Positions 55,024 through 63,707 of a stretch of DNA of 64,000 bases are shown one piece after another. The stretch spans positions 310,001-374,000 of the forward strand of contig NZ_AORL01000021.1 in the NCBI RefSeq assembly GCF_000383095.1, read 5' to 3'. A program made the translations under genes and the position numbers. Numbering within the stretch: the first letter of the stretch is position 1; every line of letters starts with the position of its first letter. The DNA comes from Sphingomonas sp. PR090111-T3T-6A. Lineage in GTDB: Bacteria; Pseudomonadota; Alphaproteobacteria; Sphingomonadales; Sphingomonadaceae. The notes beneath the pieces were generated by a model. It was not told the DNA's origin. It did no database searches and worked only from the letters and a program-made list of their open reading frames with translations.

Positions 55024-55113
55024 CAACGAGAAGAAGAGGCGGCCCTCGCGCCGCTGCCCCGCTTTCGGGGTTGCGCCCGCACGCCCGCTGCCAAGGTCAT
55101 GGAGTTATTTGAA

Positions 55114-57114
55114 ATGCGATCCGTTTTTCTGTTCGGTGCGGCGTCTGTCGCGCTGATGCCCGCTGTCGTGCAGGCCGAGGATATCGCGGCCGACAGTGCC
55201 GATCCGCGCCAGATCATCGTGACAGCGTCGCCGATCACGTCGGCACAGGATGAAACCCCCTCGATCGTCGCCAAGATCGATCGCGCCCAGATTCTGGCCA
55301 ATGGCGGCGCGAGCATTGCGGATTCGCTGGCCGACGTTCCCGGCATTTCGGCGACCAGCTTCGCGTCGGGGGCGAGCCGCCCGATCATTCGCGGCATGGA
55401 TGCGACCCGCGTGCGCATCCTCGAAGATGGCACCAGCAGCTCCGACGTATCGGACATCGGCCCCGATCATGGCATCCCGATCGATCCGCTTTCGGCCCAG
55501 AGCATCGAGGTGGTGCGCGGCGCCGGCACGTTGCGCTACGGCAGTCAGGCCATCGGCGGTGTCGTCAACGTGCTGAACAATCGCGTGCCGACGAGCCTAC
55601 CCGACAAGCCGATCTCCGCCGAGATGACGGGGAGCTACGACAGCGTCTCCGACACGGGGCAGGGCTCGCTCCTCGCCGACGGCAAGGTGGGCGATGCGAT
55701 CGCCGTCCATGTCGACGGCTTCTACCGCCATGCCGGAGACTATGACACGCCGGATGGTACGCAGCAGAACAGCTGGTTTCATGGCTATGGCGAAACCGCC
55801 GGCGGTTCCTATTTCTTCGGCCCCGGCAAGGGCAGCCATGTCGGCGCGGCGATCATGCAATATGACGCGCAATACGGCATCCCCAGCGACACCACCCACA
55901 TCGACATGCATCAGATGAAGGTGCTGACCCGCAATTCGTTCGACCTCGGGACGGGCCTGTTCCGCACCCTGAACGTCGACGGCAGCTATGCGAAATATCA
56001 TCACAGCGAGGTGGAGCCCGACGGCACCGTCGACACGACCTTCCGCAACAAGGAATATGACGGCCATGCGGAGCTGCTGATGGGGCCGATCGGCTTCATC
56101 CGCAATTCGGCGCTGGGCGTGGAGGTCCAGCACCGCAACTTCTCCGCGATCGGCGAAGACAGCAGCTATCTCTTCCCCACCGTGACCGAGAGCGAGGCGG
56201 GCTATATCTTCACCGAAACGCCCGTCACCTCGACGCTGCGGGTGCAGGCGAGCGGCCGTGTCGAGCATGTGAGCGTCAAGGGCACGCCTGCGTCGGATAT
56301 CCGCACCAAGACGGATTATACGCCGGTCAGCGGCGCCATCGGGGCGTTGCTGGATGTCGGCAAGGTCGTGAAGCTGGGCCTCACCTTTTCGAGCACCGGC
56401 CGCGCGCCTGCCCAGACCGAGCTGTTCGCACGCGGCGGGCATGATGGCCCCGATACGTTCGAAACGGGCGACCCCAATCTGAGGATCGAGCGGGCCAATT
56501 CGCTGGAGGCGACGTTGCGCATCAACGAGGGCGGCTTCCGCTTCGAGGGCAGCCTCTACAGCACCTGGTTCCACAATTATATCTACGGCGACCTGACCGG
56601 GCGCACCTGCGACGATGATGGCGAGTGTGTCGAAGGGGGCGGCGAAGAGCTGCGGGAACTCAACTACCGCCAGCAGGACGCTCATTTCCGGGGAGCGGAA
56701 GCGCAGGCCTCCTATCAGCTTCTCAAGACCGGTTCGGGCGCCACGCTCGATGTGAAGGCGCTGGGCGACTACACGCGCGCGACGCTCGACGATGGCGGCA
56801 ACGTGCCGCGCATCCCGCCCTATCGCGCCGGGGGCGGCCTGTCGTGGCAGAGCGATCCTCTGGATGCGGGCTTCATGCTCATCCATGTCGGCCGACAGAA
56901 CAGGTTCGGCGCCTTCGATACCCCGACGTCGGGCTATAATGAGCTGAACGCGCAGGTCGCGTTCCGCCCCTTCCGGGAGCATCGGGGCGTGGAGCTGGCG
57001 CTTGTCGGCCGCAACCTGACCAACGACACGCAGCGGAATGCCGCCGCGCTCAACAAGGACGAGGTTCTGCTTCCGGGCCGCAACGTCAGGCTGGTCCTGA
57101 AGGTCGCCCTGTAA
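55114..57114 (+). CDS. TonB-dependent receptor, ZnuD-like (probable zinc uptake)
   Basis: The 666-aa protein has a signal peptide (cleavage near VVQA-E, residue 22), a TonB box-like IIVTASPI, a plug domain (IADSLADVPGISA; RPIIRGMDATRVRILEDG; GAGTLRYGSQAIGGVVNV), and a 22-strand-type barrel. Features seen in ZnuD receptors include His clusters in extracellular-loop regions (KYHHSE, HIDMHQ) and a loop Cys pair, Cys499 and Cys505, in RTCDDDGECVEGGG. The start follows GGAG at nine bases. Zinc is inferred from these features and the Zur-like site; it could transport another metal chelate. Confidence 0.85.
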   Translation: MRSVFLFGAASVALMPAVVQAEDIAADSADPRQIIVTASPITSAQDETPSIVAKIDRAQILANGGASIADSLADVPGISATSFASGASRPIIRGMDATRVRILEDGTSSSDVSDIGPDHGIPIDPLSAQSIEVVRGAGTLRYGSQAIGGVVNVLNNRVPTSLPDKPISAEMTGSYDSVSDTGQGSLLADGKVGDAIAVHVDGFYRHAGDYDTPDGTQQNSWFHGYGETAGGSYFFGPGKGSHVGAAIMQYDAQYGIPSDTTHIDMHQMKVLTRNSFDLGTGLFRTLNVDGSYAKYHHSEVEPDGTVDTTFRNKEYDGHAELLMGPIGFIRNSALGVEVQHRNFSAIGEDSSYLFPTVTESEAGYIFTETPVTSTLRVQASGRVEHVSVKGTPASDIRTKTDYTPVSGAIGALLDVGKVVKLGLTFSSTGRAPAQTELFARGGHDGPDTFETGDPNLRIERANSLEATLRINEGGFRFEGSLYSTWFHNYIYGDLTGRTCDDDGECVEGGGEELRELNYRQQDAHFRGAEAQASYQLLKTGSGATLDVKALGDYTRATLDDGGNVPRIPPYRAGGGLSWQSDPLDAGFMLIHVGRQNRFGAFDTPTSGYNELNAQVAFRPFREHRGVELALVGRNLTNDTQRNAAALNKDEVLLPGRNVRLVLKVAL

Positions 57115-57418
57115 ACATGATGCGTGGCGGCCGGATCAGGCGGCCGCCACGTTCGTTCGTCGCGCCCGCGCGCTTCATCGGGAGGGAGGACGCGCCTTCT
57201 CCGGGGCTATGATACGGGATTTCCCGGAAAGAAAGCCATGGACGAACCTATGAGGTGAAAATTTCTGCTTATTCAATAAGATGATCGGGCGCTTACTTCT
57301 GGTTAAGCGTTTCCCGACTACGGGAGAATGTGCCGCGCAGGGAACTGGGAAGGAAGTCAGTCGCGGCCGCGTTGAGGACGGAGGGAAAGCGTCTTCAGTA
57401 GTCGCGAGGCGCGAGACT
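57115..57418. other. 304-base intergenic region
   Basis: The gap between the receptor gene and the PAS-GGDEF-EAL gene holds a terminator (57123-57151), a perfect odd-centred palindrome CTTATT-C-AATAAG (57268-57280) and an inverted repeat CGCTTA / TAAGCG (57290-57309) in a locally AT-rich stretch that probably contains the promoter of the downstream gene. I see no coding sequence with a credible start. Confidence 0.6.
57123..57151 (+). terminator. Terminator after the TonB receptor
   Basis: CGTGGCGGCC and GGCCGCCACG form a perfect 10-bp stem with a nine-base loop, eight bases after the stop, followed by a T-rich TTCGTTCGT. Confidence 0.65.
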
Positions 57419-60055
57419 ATGAGTCACGGAAAGCATGACCGGGCCTCTGAAGCACGCGGATCGCGCTGGTTCGTGCCCGCCGGGCCCATGGCGACGCGAC
57501 CGAGGGGCGTTACCGACCTCGCCGCTGAACTGAGCCTTCCGCTCATGCCTGCATCGCGTGGCGGCGCCGATATGGAAGCCGGCGATTGCGGCGCCGGCAT
57601 CCTCGATCTGAACGAGGTCCTCAGCCGTGCCGAGGTCGGCATCCTGCACCGCGATCTCGCGCTCAACGTGCTGGCGGTCAACGATCATTATTGCCGGCTT
57701 GTCGGCCGAACCCCGGACGAACTCGCCGGATTGCCCATGCACATCTTCACCCATCCGGACGACGCCGCCCGCAGCCTTGCGCTGCACGAGCGGCAGTTCG
57801 CGAAGGGAGAGCCCTTCCAGATCGAGAAGCGCTATCAGCGGCCTGACGGATCGGTGAGCTGGTGCATCGTCAACGTCTCCTTCGTCTGCGATGCTGCGGG
57901 CCGGCCAACGTCCACCGTCACGGTCGCCCTCGACGTGACGAAGAGGCGTGAGGCGGAAGAAGAGCTGCGCGAAAGCGAAGAGCATTATCGCAACACCGTC
58001 GAACTCGCTCCGCAGATCGCGTGGACGGCAAGCCCGAGCGGCCAGATCGAGGAAGTCAGCCCGCGCTGGGCCGTGATAACCGGCATGAAGCCCTTGGAGG
58101 CGTTGGGTTCGGGCTGGCAGAAGGCGTTGCACGACGACGATATCGAGCCCACGCTCGAGGCTTGGACACATGCTCTCCGGATGGGCACGCCGGTGGACGT
58201 CGAGTACCGGCTGTGGACGCCGGACGCAGGTTATCGCTGGTTTCGCGCCCGCGCGGCCGCGCGGCGGGACGAGCAGGGCCAGATCGTTCGCTGGTACGGG
58301 ACGCTGGAAGATGTCAACGATCGGGTGCTGGCCGAACGGGGCCTGCGGGAGAGCGAGGAGCGCTTCAGGCTCGCGGCGGAAGCCGCCGGCCTTGGCATCT
58401 GGGATTATGACCGGCTGACCGGGCGCCGCGAATGGTCGGACGAGTTGAAGATCATGCTTGGCCTGCCCCGGTCGGCAAAGCCCGATCTCGCCACCGCGCT
58501 TGCCCTCATCGTGCCGGAAGACCGGCCCAAGCTGCGGAACCTCGCGCAACGCGTGCAGAGCGGCGAAACCGATCCGCGCTTCGATGTGACCATTACGATG
58601 CATCGCGCCGATACGGGCGAGAAACGATACATGCAGACGAGCGGCTGGAGCGTGCAGGCCGCGACCGGTCGCCTCGAGCGGGTTCTCGTTACGATCCGCG
58701 ACATCACCGAGGAGCATACCGCCGAACAGCGTATCCGCTGGGCAGCGACACATGACGCGCTGACCGGCGTCCCCAATCGCAGCCACTTCTCGGAGAAACT
58801 CGAAGGCGCCATTGCCCGCGCCAGGGAGGCGGATACCCAGATCGCGCTCATCCTTTTCGACGTCGACAATCTGAAGCAGACGAACGACACGATCGGCCAT
58901 GATGCAGGAGATCGCCTGCTCACCATCTTTGCCGAGCGTCTGAAGGCCTTTTCCGGCGAAGCAGGCGGGATCGGCCGCCTGGGCGGCGATGAATTCGCGA
59001 TCTTCCTCGAACATCGCGACGAGGCGCAGATGCTGGCCGTGGCACGCGATATCCTGCAACGCCTGCATCAGCCTTTCGAATATGATGGAGGGGCCGTCGA
59101 CTGTCAGTCCACGGCCGGCTGCTCCATCCTGCCGAGGGATGCCGACAACGCCGCGAACCTTCTGAAGTGCGCGGATATCGCGCTCTATGCCGGCAAAGCC
59201 GATTGCCGCGGCTCGCTTTCCATCTTCGATCCCGCGATGCGGACGATCCTGGACCGGCGCACCTCCATGCTGCGGCTCGCGCGGGCCGCTCTTCGCGACG
59301 ATCGCATCATGCCTTTCTATCAACCCAAGGTGTGCTTGCTCGACGAGAGGGTCGTCGGCTTCGAGGCGCTGCTGCGATGGACGGAGACGGGCGGCGATAT
59401 CGAGCCTCCGGGCTCGATCGCCGCGGCGTTCGAGGATCTGAACCTCGCGACCGCCATTGGCGAGCGGATGCTGGATCAGGTCTGCCGCGATATCGCCCGC
59501 TGGCGGGCGGAGGGGCTCGATGTCGGGAGCGTGGCGTTCAACCTCTCCCCTGCGGAATTCCGACGCGATGACCTTTTCGACCGCATCATGAGCAGGCTGC
59601 ATCAGGATCGCATCCCGACATCGCTTCTGGAACTGGAGATCACGGAATCGGTCTTCCTCGGCCATGATGCGAGCGCGGTCGCCAGAACCTTGCAGGCCTT
59701 CCATCGCGAGGGCGTCCGCATTGCGCTCGACGATTTCGGGACCGGATTTGCGTCGCTGACGCATCTGCAATCCTTTCCCGTCGACGTCATCAAGATCGAC
59801 CGGAGTTTCGTGTCGGACGTCGCCGCGCGGCCGGGCAACGCCGCCATCGTGAAAGCCGTGATCGGGCTCGCGCGCGACTTGAGCATGGACGTGGTGGCGG
59901 AGGGCATCGAGACGCGGCAGCAGGCGGATCATCTGCGGCAGCAAGGCTGCACGTTCGGGCAGGGTTTCTGGTTCGGGCCGGCCATGCCGCGCGACGAGGT
60001 GGCCGAGCTTCTTCGGGCGAACCGCCGGGATCGGGCCTCACGAGGCTGTCTCTAG
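57419..60055 (+). CDS. PAS-PAS-PAS-GGDEF-EAL cyclic-di-GMP enzyme
   Basis: The 878-aa soluble protein has three PAS/PAC sensory modules (about residues 64-180, 190-305 and 315-440; each with a PAC-type end such as VALDVTKRREAEEEL), a GGDEF domain with intact GGDEF at residues 522-526 and an EAL domain with intact EALLRW (649-), ITESV, DDFGTG and EGIET motifs. Both diguanylate cyclase and phosphodiesterase activity are possible. I see no RxxD inhibitory site before GGDEF. There is no membrane segment, so the signal is likely cytoplasmic, for example redox or a ligand. The start is preceded by a modest GAGGCG. Confidence 0.93.
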   Translation: MSHGKHDRASEARGSRWFVPAGPMATRPRGVTDLAAELSLPLMPASRGGADMEAGDCGAGILDLNEVLSRAEVGILHRDLALNVLAVNDHYCRLVGRTPDELAGLPMHIFTHPDDAARSLALHERQFAKGEPFQIEKRYQRPDGSVSWCIVNVSFVCDAAGRPTSTVTVALDVTKRREAEEELRESEEHYRNTVELAPQIAWTASPSGQIEEVSPRWAVITGMKPLEALGSGWQKALHDDDIEPTLEAWTHALRMGTPVDVEYRLWTPDAGYRWFRARAAARRDEQGQIVRWYGTLEDVNDRVLAERGLRESEERFRLAAEAAGLGIWDYDRLTGRREWSDELKIMLGLPRSAKPDLATALALIVPEDRPKLRNLAQRVQSGETDPRFDVTITMHRADTGEKRYMQTSGWSVQAATGRLERVLVTIRDITEEHTAEQRIRWAATHDALTGVPNRSHFSEKLEGAIARAREADTQIALILFDVDNLKQTNDTIGHDAGDRLLTIFAERLKAFSGEAGGIGRLGGDEFAIFLEHRDEAQMLAVARDILQRLHQPFEYDGGAVDCQSTAGCSILPRDADNAANLLKCADIALYAGKADCRGSLSIFDPAMRTILDRRTSMLRLARAALRDDRIMPFYQPKVCLLDERVVGFEALLRWTETGGDIEPPGSIAAAFEDLNLATAIGERMLDQVCRDIARWRAEGLDVGSVAFNLSPAEFRRDDLFDRIMSRLHQDRIPTSLLELEITESVFLGHDASAVARTLQAFHREGVRIALDDFGTGFASLTHLQSFPVDVIKIDRSFVSDVAARPGNAAIVKAVIGLARDLSMDVVAEGIETRQQADHLRQQGCTFGQGFWFGPAMPRDEVAELLRANRRDRASRGCL

Positions 60056-60064
60056 CAGTCGTCT

Positions 60065-61138
60065 CTATTCGAGGCTGGCAACCGCCTTCTCGATATCGCC
60101 ACCCGGCGGCACGGTTCCGCGGACGTGTCCTTCCGCATCGATCAGGATCACGGTCGGGATTTGACGCACGCCGAAGGAGCGGAAGAGCGAACCGCTTGGA
60201 TCGAGCGCCAGTGGAATCTTCGGATGCGTCTCCGTCTGGTAATCCACCAAATCCCGCAGCTTCGTCGACCAGGGGCCGCCGGCGATGCCGAGCCACTCGA
60301 CCGCGTCGTTCGCGGACAGGCGATCGGCGGTTTCGCGCGCGCTCCGGCATGCCTTCGCCACCTCGGGGCGGCTCGTCGCGAGATAGGATTCGCACCAGCT
60401 CGAGAAGAAGAGAAGCGCGCGCGGACGATGGCGGGGGCTGACAAGCGGGACTGCCGCGCCGGTGGTGCCCGTCGCGGAGAGGCTTCCCACCCCGTCGCCC
60501 GTTTGAAGAACCGGCGCCATCTGCGCCGTCTGTGTCTCGACCACGGGGCTTGTGGAGCTTTCCTGGGCACGTCGCAGGGCAGTATCGAGGGCATCGCCGT
60601 CAAGATTGCCCATATAGGCGATGCGCCCGTCGCGGCCGATGACGACATGCTGCGGCGTGACGCGCAGATTGAGCGCCGCGGCGAGGCGACCGTCATCGAT
60701 CACGATCGGCATCTTCAGCCCGTAGGCCTTGCGGAAAGCCCTGACATGGGCCTCGTCGTCGCCGAAACCCGTATTGACGGCGATGACCTCGATCCTGTCG
60801 CCCTGCGTCTCGAAGATATGCTCGAACTTGGGCATCTGCTGACGGCAGGGGATGCACCATGTCGCCCAGAACTTCAGATAGACCGGCCGCTTGCCGTAAA
60901 AGCGGGAGAGATCGATCGTCTGCCCGTCGATCGTTTTCAGAACGAGCGTGGGGGCCGGTTTTCCCAGCAGCGGCGTGCCGGCTTCCTGTGCGCGGGCCTC
61001 GCCGTCCGGCGTTCCGGCAGATTGCGCCTCGGCGGCCTGGGGGGGCGGCTTCTCCGCGCGCCGGCAGGAGGCGAGGGGCAGGGACGCGATCAGTGACAGC
61101 GCCAGGATCAACATGCCTTTGGATGCCGTGTTCGTCAT
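60065..61138 (-). CDS. Lipoprotein with two thioredoxin-like domains (TlpA/ResA-like)
   Basis: The 357-aa protein has a lipobox PLASC with Cys25, so it should be anchored in a periplasm-facing membrane. Domain 1 (residues ~60-190) is TlpA-like with active site WCIPC (Cys95, Cys98). Domain 2 (~220-350) has the same fold pattern (ALLFFSSWCESYLATSRPEV and IPTVILIDAEG) but only one of the two Cys. It may reduce periplasmic disulfides, as in cytochrome c maturation, or act as a disulfide sensor. The start at 61138 was set by the signal sequence. It is convergent with the GGDEF-EAL gene, nine bases apart. Confidence 0.85.
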   Translation of the reverse strand: MTNTASKGMLILALSLIASLPLASCRRAEKPPPQAAEAQSAGTPDGEARAQEAGTPLLGKPAPTLVLKTIDGQTIDLSRFYGKRPVYLKFWATWCIPCRQQMPKFEHIFETQGDRIEVIAVNTGFGDDEAHVRAFRKAYGLKMPIVIDDGRLAAALNLRVTPQHVVIGRDGRIAYMGNLDGDALDTALRRAQESSTSPVVETQTAQMAPVLQTGDGVGSLSATGTTGAAVPLVSPRHRPRALLFFSSWCESYLATSRPEVAKACRSARETADRLSANDAVEWLGIAGGPWSTKLRDLVDYQTETHPKIPLALDPSGSLFRSFGVRQIPTVILIDAEGHVRGTVPPGGDIEKAVASLE

Positions 61139-61420
61139 GCCCTGCCTTTTGTCCACCGATCCGCGCCCGATTCCAGAGGCCGATATAGCCGATCTCGGTC
61201 TCGCTGAACGGGCTGTCCACAAAAGGATGATCGACATGCGATATGCCGTTTCCGGCGACGATGGGCAGGGGGCCGGTTCATACGAAGACAGGCATCATTT
61301 CGAAAAATCCGAACATTTGGTTCTGACTTATCCATCTTCTTAGAAATCATCCGGTCCGCTAGATCGTCCCGCAAGTTTCCGCCGCCAATCAGGGTGGGCG
61401 ACAAATAAGGAGCACGGGTC

Positions 61421-62020
61421 ATGGCGAAGGTGCTGGTTCTTTATCATTCGGCTTATGGTCATATCGAGCAGATGGCGGAAGCCGTGGCGGAGGGCGCCCG
61501 CGGCGCCGGCGCCGAGGTGACGATCCGTCGCGTTCCCGAGACAGTGCCGGAAGAGGTCGCCAAGGCCTCCTATTTCAAGCTCGACCAGAAGGCGGAGATC
61601 GCCACCGTCGCCGAGCTGGAGAATTATGATGCGATCATCATCGGCGTTGGCACGCGCTATGGCCGTATGCCCTCGCAGATGGCGGCCTTCCTCGACCAGA
61701 CCGGCGGGCTGTGGATGCGCGGCGCGCTGAATGGCAAGGTCGGCGCCGCCTTCGCCTCGACCGCCAGCCAGCATGGCGGCCAGGAGACGACGCTCTTCTC
61801 CGTCATCACCAACCTGCTGCACCTCGGCCTGACCATCGTCGGCCTGCCCTACAGCTTCCAGGGCCAGCTCAAGCTCGACGAAGTCACCGGCGGCTCGCCC
61901 TATGGCGCGACCACCATCGCGGCCGGCGACGGCTCGCGTCAGCCGAGCGCCAACGAACTCGACGGCGCCCGTCACCAGGGCAAGCTGGTGGCGGAGACGG
62001 CGGCCAAGCTCTTCGGCTAA
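61421..62020 (+). CDS. wrbA: NAD(P)H:quinone oxidoreductase WrbA
   Basis: WrbA is a tetrameric FMN flavoprotein that reduces quinones by two electrons. The 199-aa protein has the flavodoxin-type FMN phosphate loop [14 protein letters not shown] (about residues 6-19), [13 protein letters not shown], and the WrbA-typical [13 protein letters not shown] (about residues 110-122) and [11 protein letters not shown]. The upstream gap (61139-61420) separates it from the divergent thioredoxin lipoprotein; it is AT-richer and probably holds both promoters. Confidence 0.95.
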   Translation: MAKVLVLYHSAYGHIEQMAEAVAEGARGAGAEVTIRRVPETVPEEVAKASYFKLDQKAEIATVAELENYDAIIIGVGTRYGRMPSQMAAFLDQTGGLWMRGALNGKVGAAFASTASQHGGQETTLFSVITNLLHLGLTIVGLPYSFQGQLKLDEVTGGSPYGATTIAAGDGSRQPSANELDGARHQGKLVAETAAKLFG

Positions 62021-62045
62021 GTATACCGTAGCTTTGCGTATGGAA

Positions 62046-62076
62046 GGCGGCGGCCCAGTCGGGCTGCCGCCTTTTT
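62046..62076 (+). terminator. Rho-independent terminator of wrbA
   Basis: An 11-bp stem (GGCGGCGGCCC with GGGCTGCCGCC, one G-T pair) and an AGTC loop are followed directly by TTTTT. It is 25 bases after the wrbA stop, just before folE. Confidence 0.9.
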
Positions 62077-62116
62077 CGTGCTTGAAACGATCGGCTGGCA
62101 TCCCCAACAGAGGGGC

Positions 62117-62728
62117 ATGAATCAGGAACCTGAAGACGGCGATCTGGTCGCCGAGCCGGCCAAGCTGCCCGTTCCCCAGGATGTCGAAGAAGCCATCCGC
62201 ACGCTCATCCGCTGGGCGGGGGACGATCCCGAGCGGGAAGGCCTGCTCGATACGCCCAAGCGCGTGGCGCGGGCGTGGAAGGAATATTGCGCCGGCTATC
62301 TTGAGGACCCGGCCCAGCATCTCAGCCGCACCTTCAGGGAAGTGGGCGGTTATGACGAAGTGGTGCTGCTGAAGGACATCCCCTTCCAGTCGCATTGCGA
62401 GCACCACATGGCCCCGATCATTGGCAAGGCGGCGATCGCCTATCTGCCGCGCGACCGGGTGGTCGGCATCTCCAAGCTGGCCCGCGTGCTTCAGGGCTTC
62501 GCACGGCGCCTTCAGGTGCAGGAGCGCCTGACCGCCGAGGTGGCGGACTGCATCTGGGAGCATCTCCAGCCGCATGGTGTCGCGGTGGTGATCGAGGCCA
62601 GCCATGCCTGCATGAGCGCACGCGGCGTCCGCACGCCCGGCGTGGCGATGACGACCAGCCGCATGATGGGCGTGTTCCGTGACGACGATCGCAGCCGCAA
62701 GGAAGTGTTGAGCCTGATGGGCTACTGA
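62117..62728 (+). CDS. folE: GTP cyclohydrolase I
   Basis: FolE turns GTP into dihydroneopterin triphosphate, the first step of folate synthesis. The 203-aa protein has DDPEREGLLDTPKRVARAW, the zinc ligands in SHCEHHMAP (Cys and His) and SHACMSARGVRTPG (Cys). The start at 62117 follows AGAGGGG; 13 codons of open frame upstream fall in the wrbA terminator and are not used. It is followed by a bidirectional terminator shared with rplI. Confidence 0.96.
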   Translation: MNQEPEDGDLVAEPAKLPVPQDVEEAIRTLIRWAGDDPEREGLLDTPKRVARAWKEYCAGYLEDPAQHLSRTFREVGGYDEVVLLKDIPFQSHCEHHMAPIIGKAAIAYLPRDRVVGISKLARVLQGFARRLQVQERLTAEVADCIWEHLQPHGVAVVIEASHACMSARGVRTPGVAMTTSRMMGVFRDDDRSRKEVLSLMGY

Positions 62729-62784
62729 GCCCGGCGCGGCCTTCCTGCGGGAGGGCCGCCGCTTCCCCGGACCACGGACAAAAG

Positions 62785-62822
62785 AAAAGGCCGCCCGCAA
62801 TCGCTTGCGGACGGCCCTTTCT
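62785..62822. terminator. Bidirectional terminator between folE and rplI
   Basis: GGCCGCCCGCAA and TTGCGGACGGCC flank a TCGC loop (stem 62789-62800 and 62805-62816, one mismatch). The + strand continues into CTTTCTTT and the minus strand into TTTTCTTTTG. It can end transcripts from both convergent genes. Confidence 0.88.
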
Positions 62823-62843
62823 TTATCAGCTTGAAAGAAGCGA

Positions 62844-63443
62844 TCAGGCCTCGGCCTGCTCGCCCTCTTCCTGCGCCGGAACTTCGGCGGTGGCGCCCGG
62901 CTCGGCGTTGGGATCGTAATCCTCGGTGAAGCCGGCTTCGTCACGCTCGAACATCTCGGCCATGACGTTGACGCCCTGCGCCTGGAGGTCGGCCTCTTCC
63001 GGCGAACGGGCGACGTTCACCTTGACGGTCACCGACACTTCCGGGTGCAGCGTCACGCGCACTTCGTGCAGGCCGATCGCCTTGATCGGCTTGTCGAGGA
63101 CGATCTGCGCCTTGGTGACGTGCGCGCCGTCGGCGTGCAGCAGTTCGGCGAGGTCGCGGGCCGAAACCGAACCATAAAGCTGGCCGGTGTTCGACGCCTG
63201 ACGGATGAGCGTCACGGTCTTGCCGTCGATGTCCTTCGACTCGGTGACGGCGATCTCGCGCTTCTTGGCGTTCTCGGCCTCGAGGTGGGCGCGGTTCGCT
63301 TCGAAGACCTTCTTGTTGGCTTCGTTGGCGCGCAGCGCCTTCTTGTTCGGCAGCAGGAAGTTACGGGCATAGCCGTTCTTCACGGTGACGATGTCGCCGA
63401 TGGCGCCGAGCTTTTCGACGCGCTCCAGCAGAATCACTTCCAT
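62844..63443 (-). CDS. rplI: 50S ribosomal protein L9
   Basis: The 199-aa protein begins MEVILLERVEKLGAIGDIVTVKNGYARNFL, the N-terminal rRNA-binding domain of L9, followed by a long connecting helix and a C-terminal domain. It is longer than the ~150-residue E. coli protein because of an acidic C-terminal tail (about 50 residues, Glu/Ala/Gln-rich), as in other sphingomonads. It lies 12 bases after rpsR, in the rpsF-rpsR-rplI operon. Confidence 0.97.
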   Translation of the reverse strand: MEVILLERVEKLGAIGDIVTVKNGYARNFLLPNKKALRANEANKKVFEANRAHLEAENAKKREIAVTESKDIDGKTVTLIRQASNTGQLYGSVSARDLAELLHADGAHVTKAQIVLDKPIKAIGLHEVRVTLHPEVSVTVKVNVARSPEEADLQAQGVNVMAEMFERDEAGFTEDYDPNAEPGATAEVPAQEEGEQAEA

Positions 63444-63455
63444 GGGGGCGTCTCC

Positions 63456-63680
63456 TTACTTCACGACGTAGGGCAGAAGGCCGAGGTGACGCGCGCGCTT
63501 GATCTCGCGGGCCAGCTCACGCTGCTTCTTGGCGGAAACCGCGGTGATGCGGCTCGGGACGATCTTGCCACGCTCGGACACGAAGCCCTGGAGCAGACGG
63601 ACGTCCTTGTAATCGATCCGGGGAGCATCCTTCGCGGAGAAGGGGCAGCTCTTGCGGCGGCGGAAGAATGGGCGGGCCAT
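63456..63680 (-). CDS. rpsR: 30S ribosomal protein S18
   Basis: The 74-aa protein has the S18 core: the basic [14 protein letters not shown]-terminus with Cys12, [33 protein letters not shown] and the C-terminal [11 protein letters not shown]. It pairs with S6 on the 30S platform. It is 27 bases after rpsF and before rplI. Confidence 0.98.
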   Translation of the reverse strand: MARPFFRRRKSCPFSAKDAPRIDYKDVRLLQGFVSERGKIVPSRITAVSAKKQRELAREIKRARHLGLLPYVVK

Positions 63681-63707
63681 TTCTGTCTTATCCTAACTCG
63701 AAGGGGC

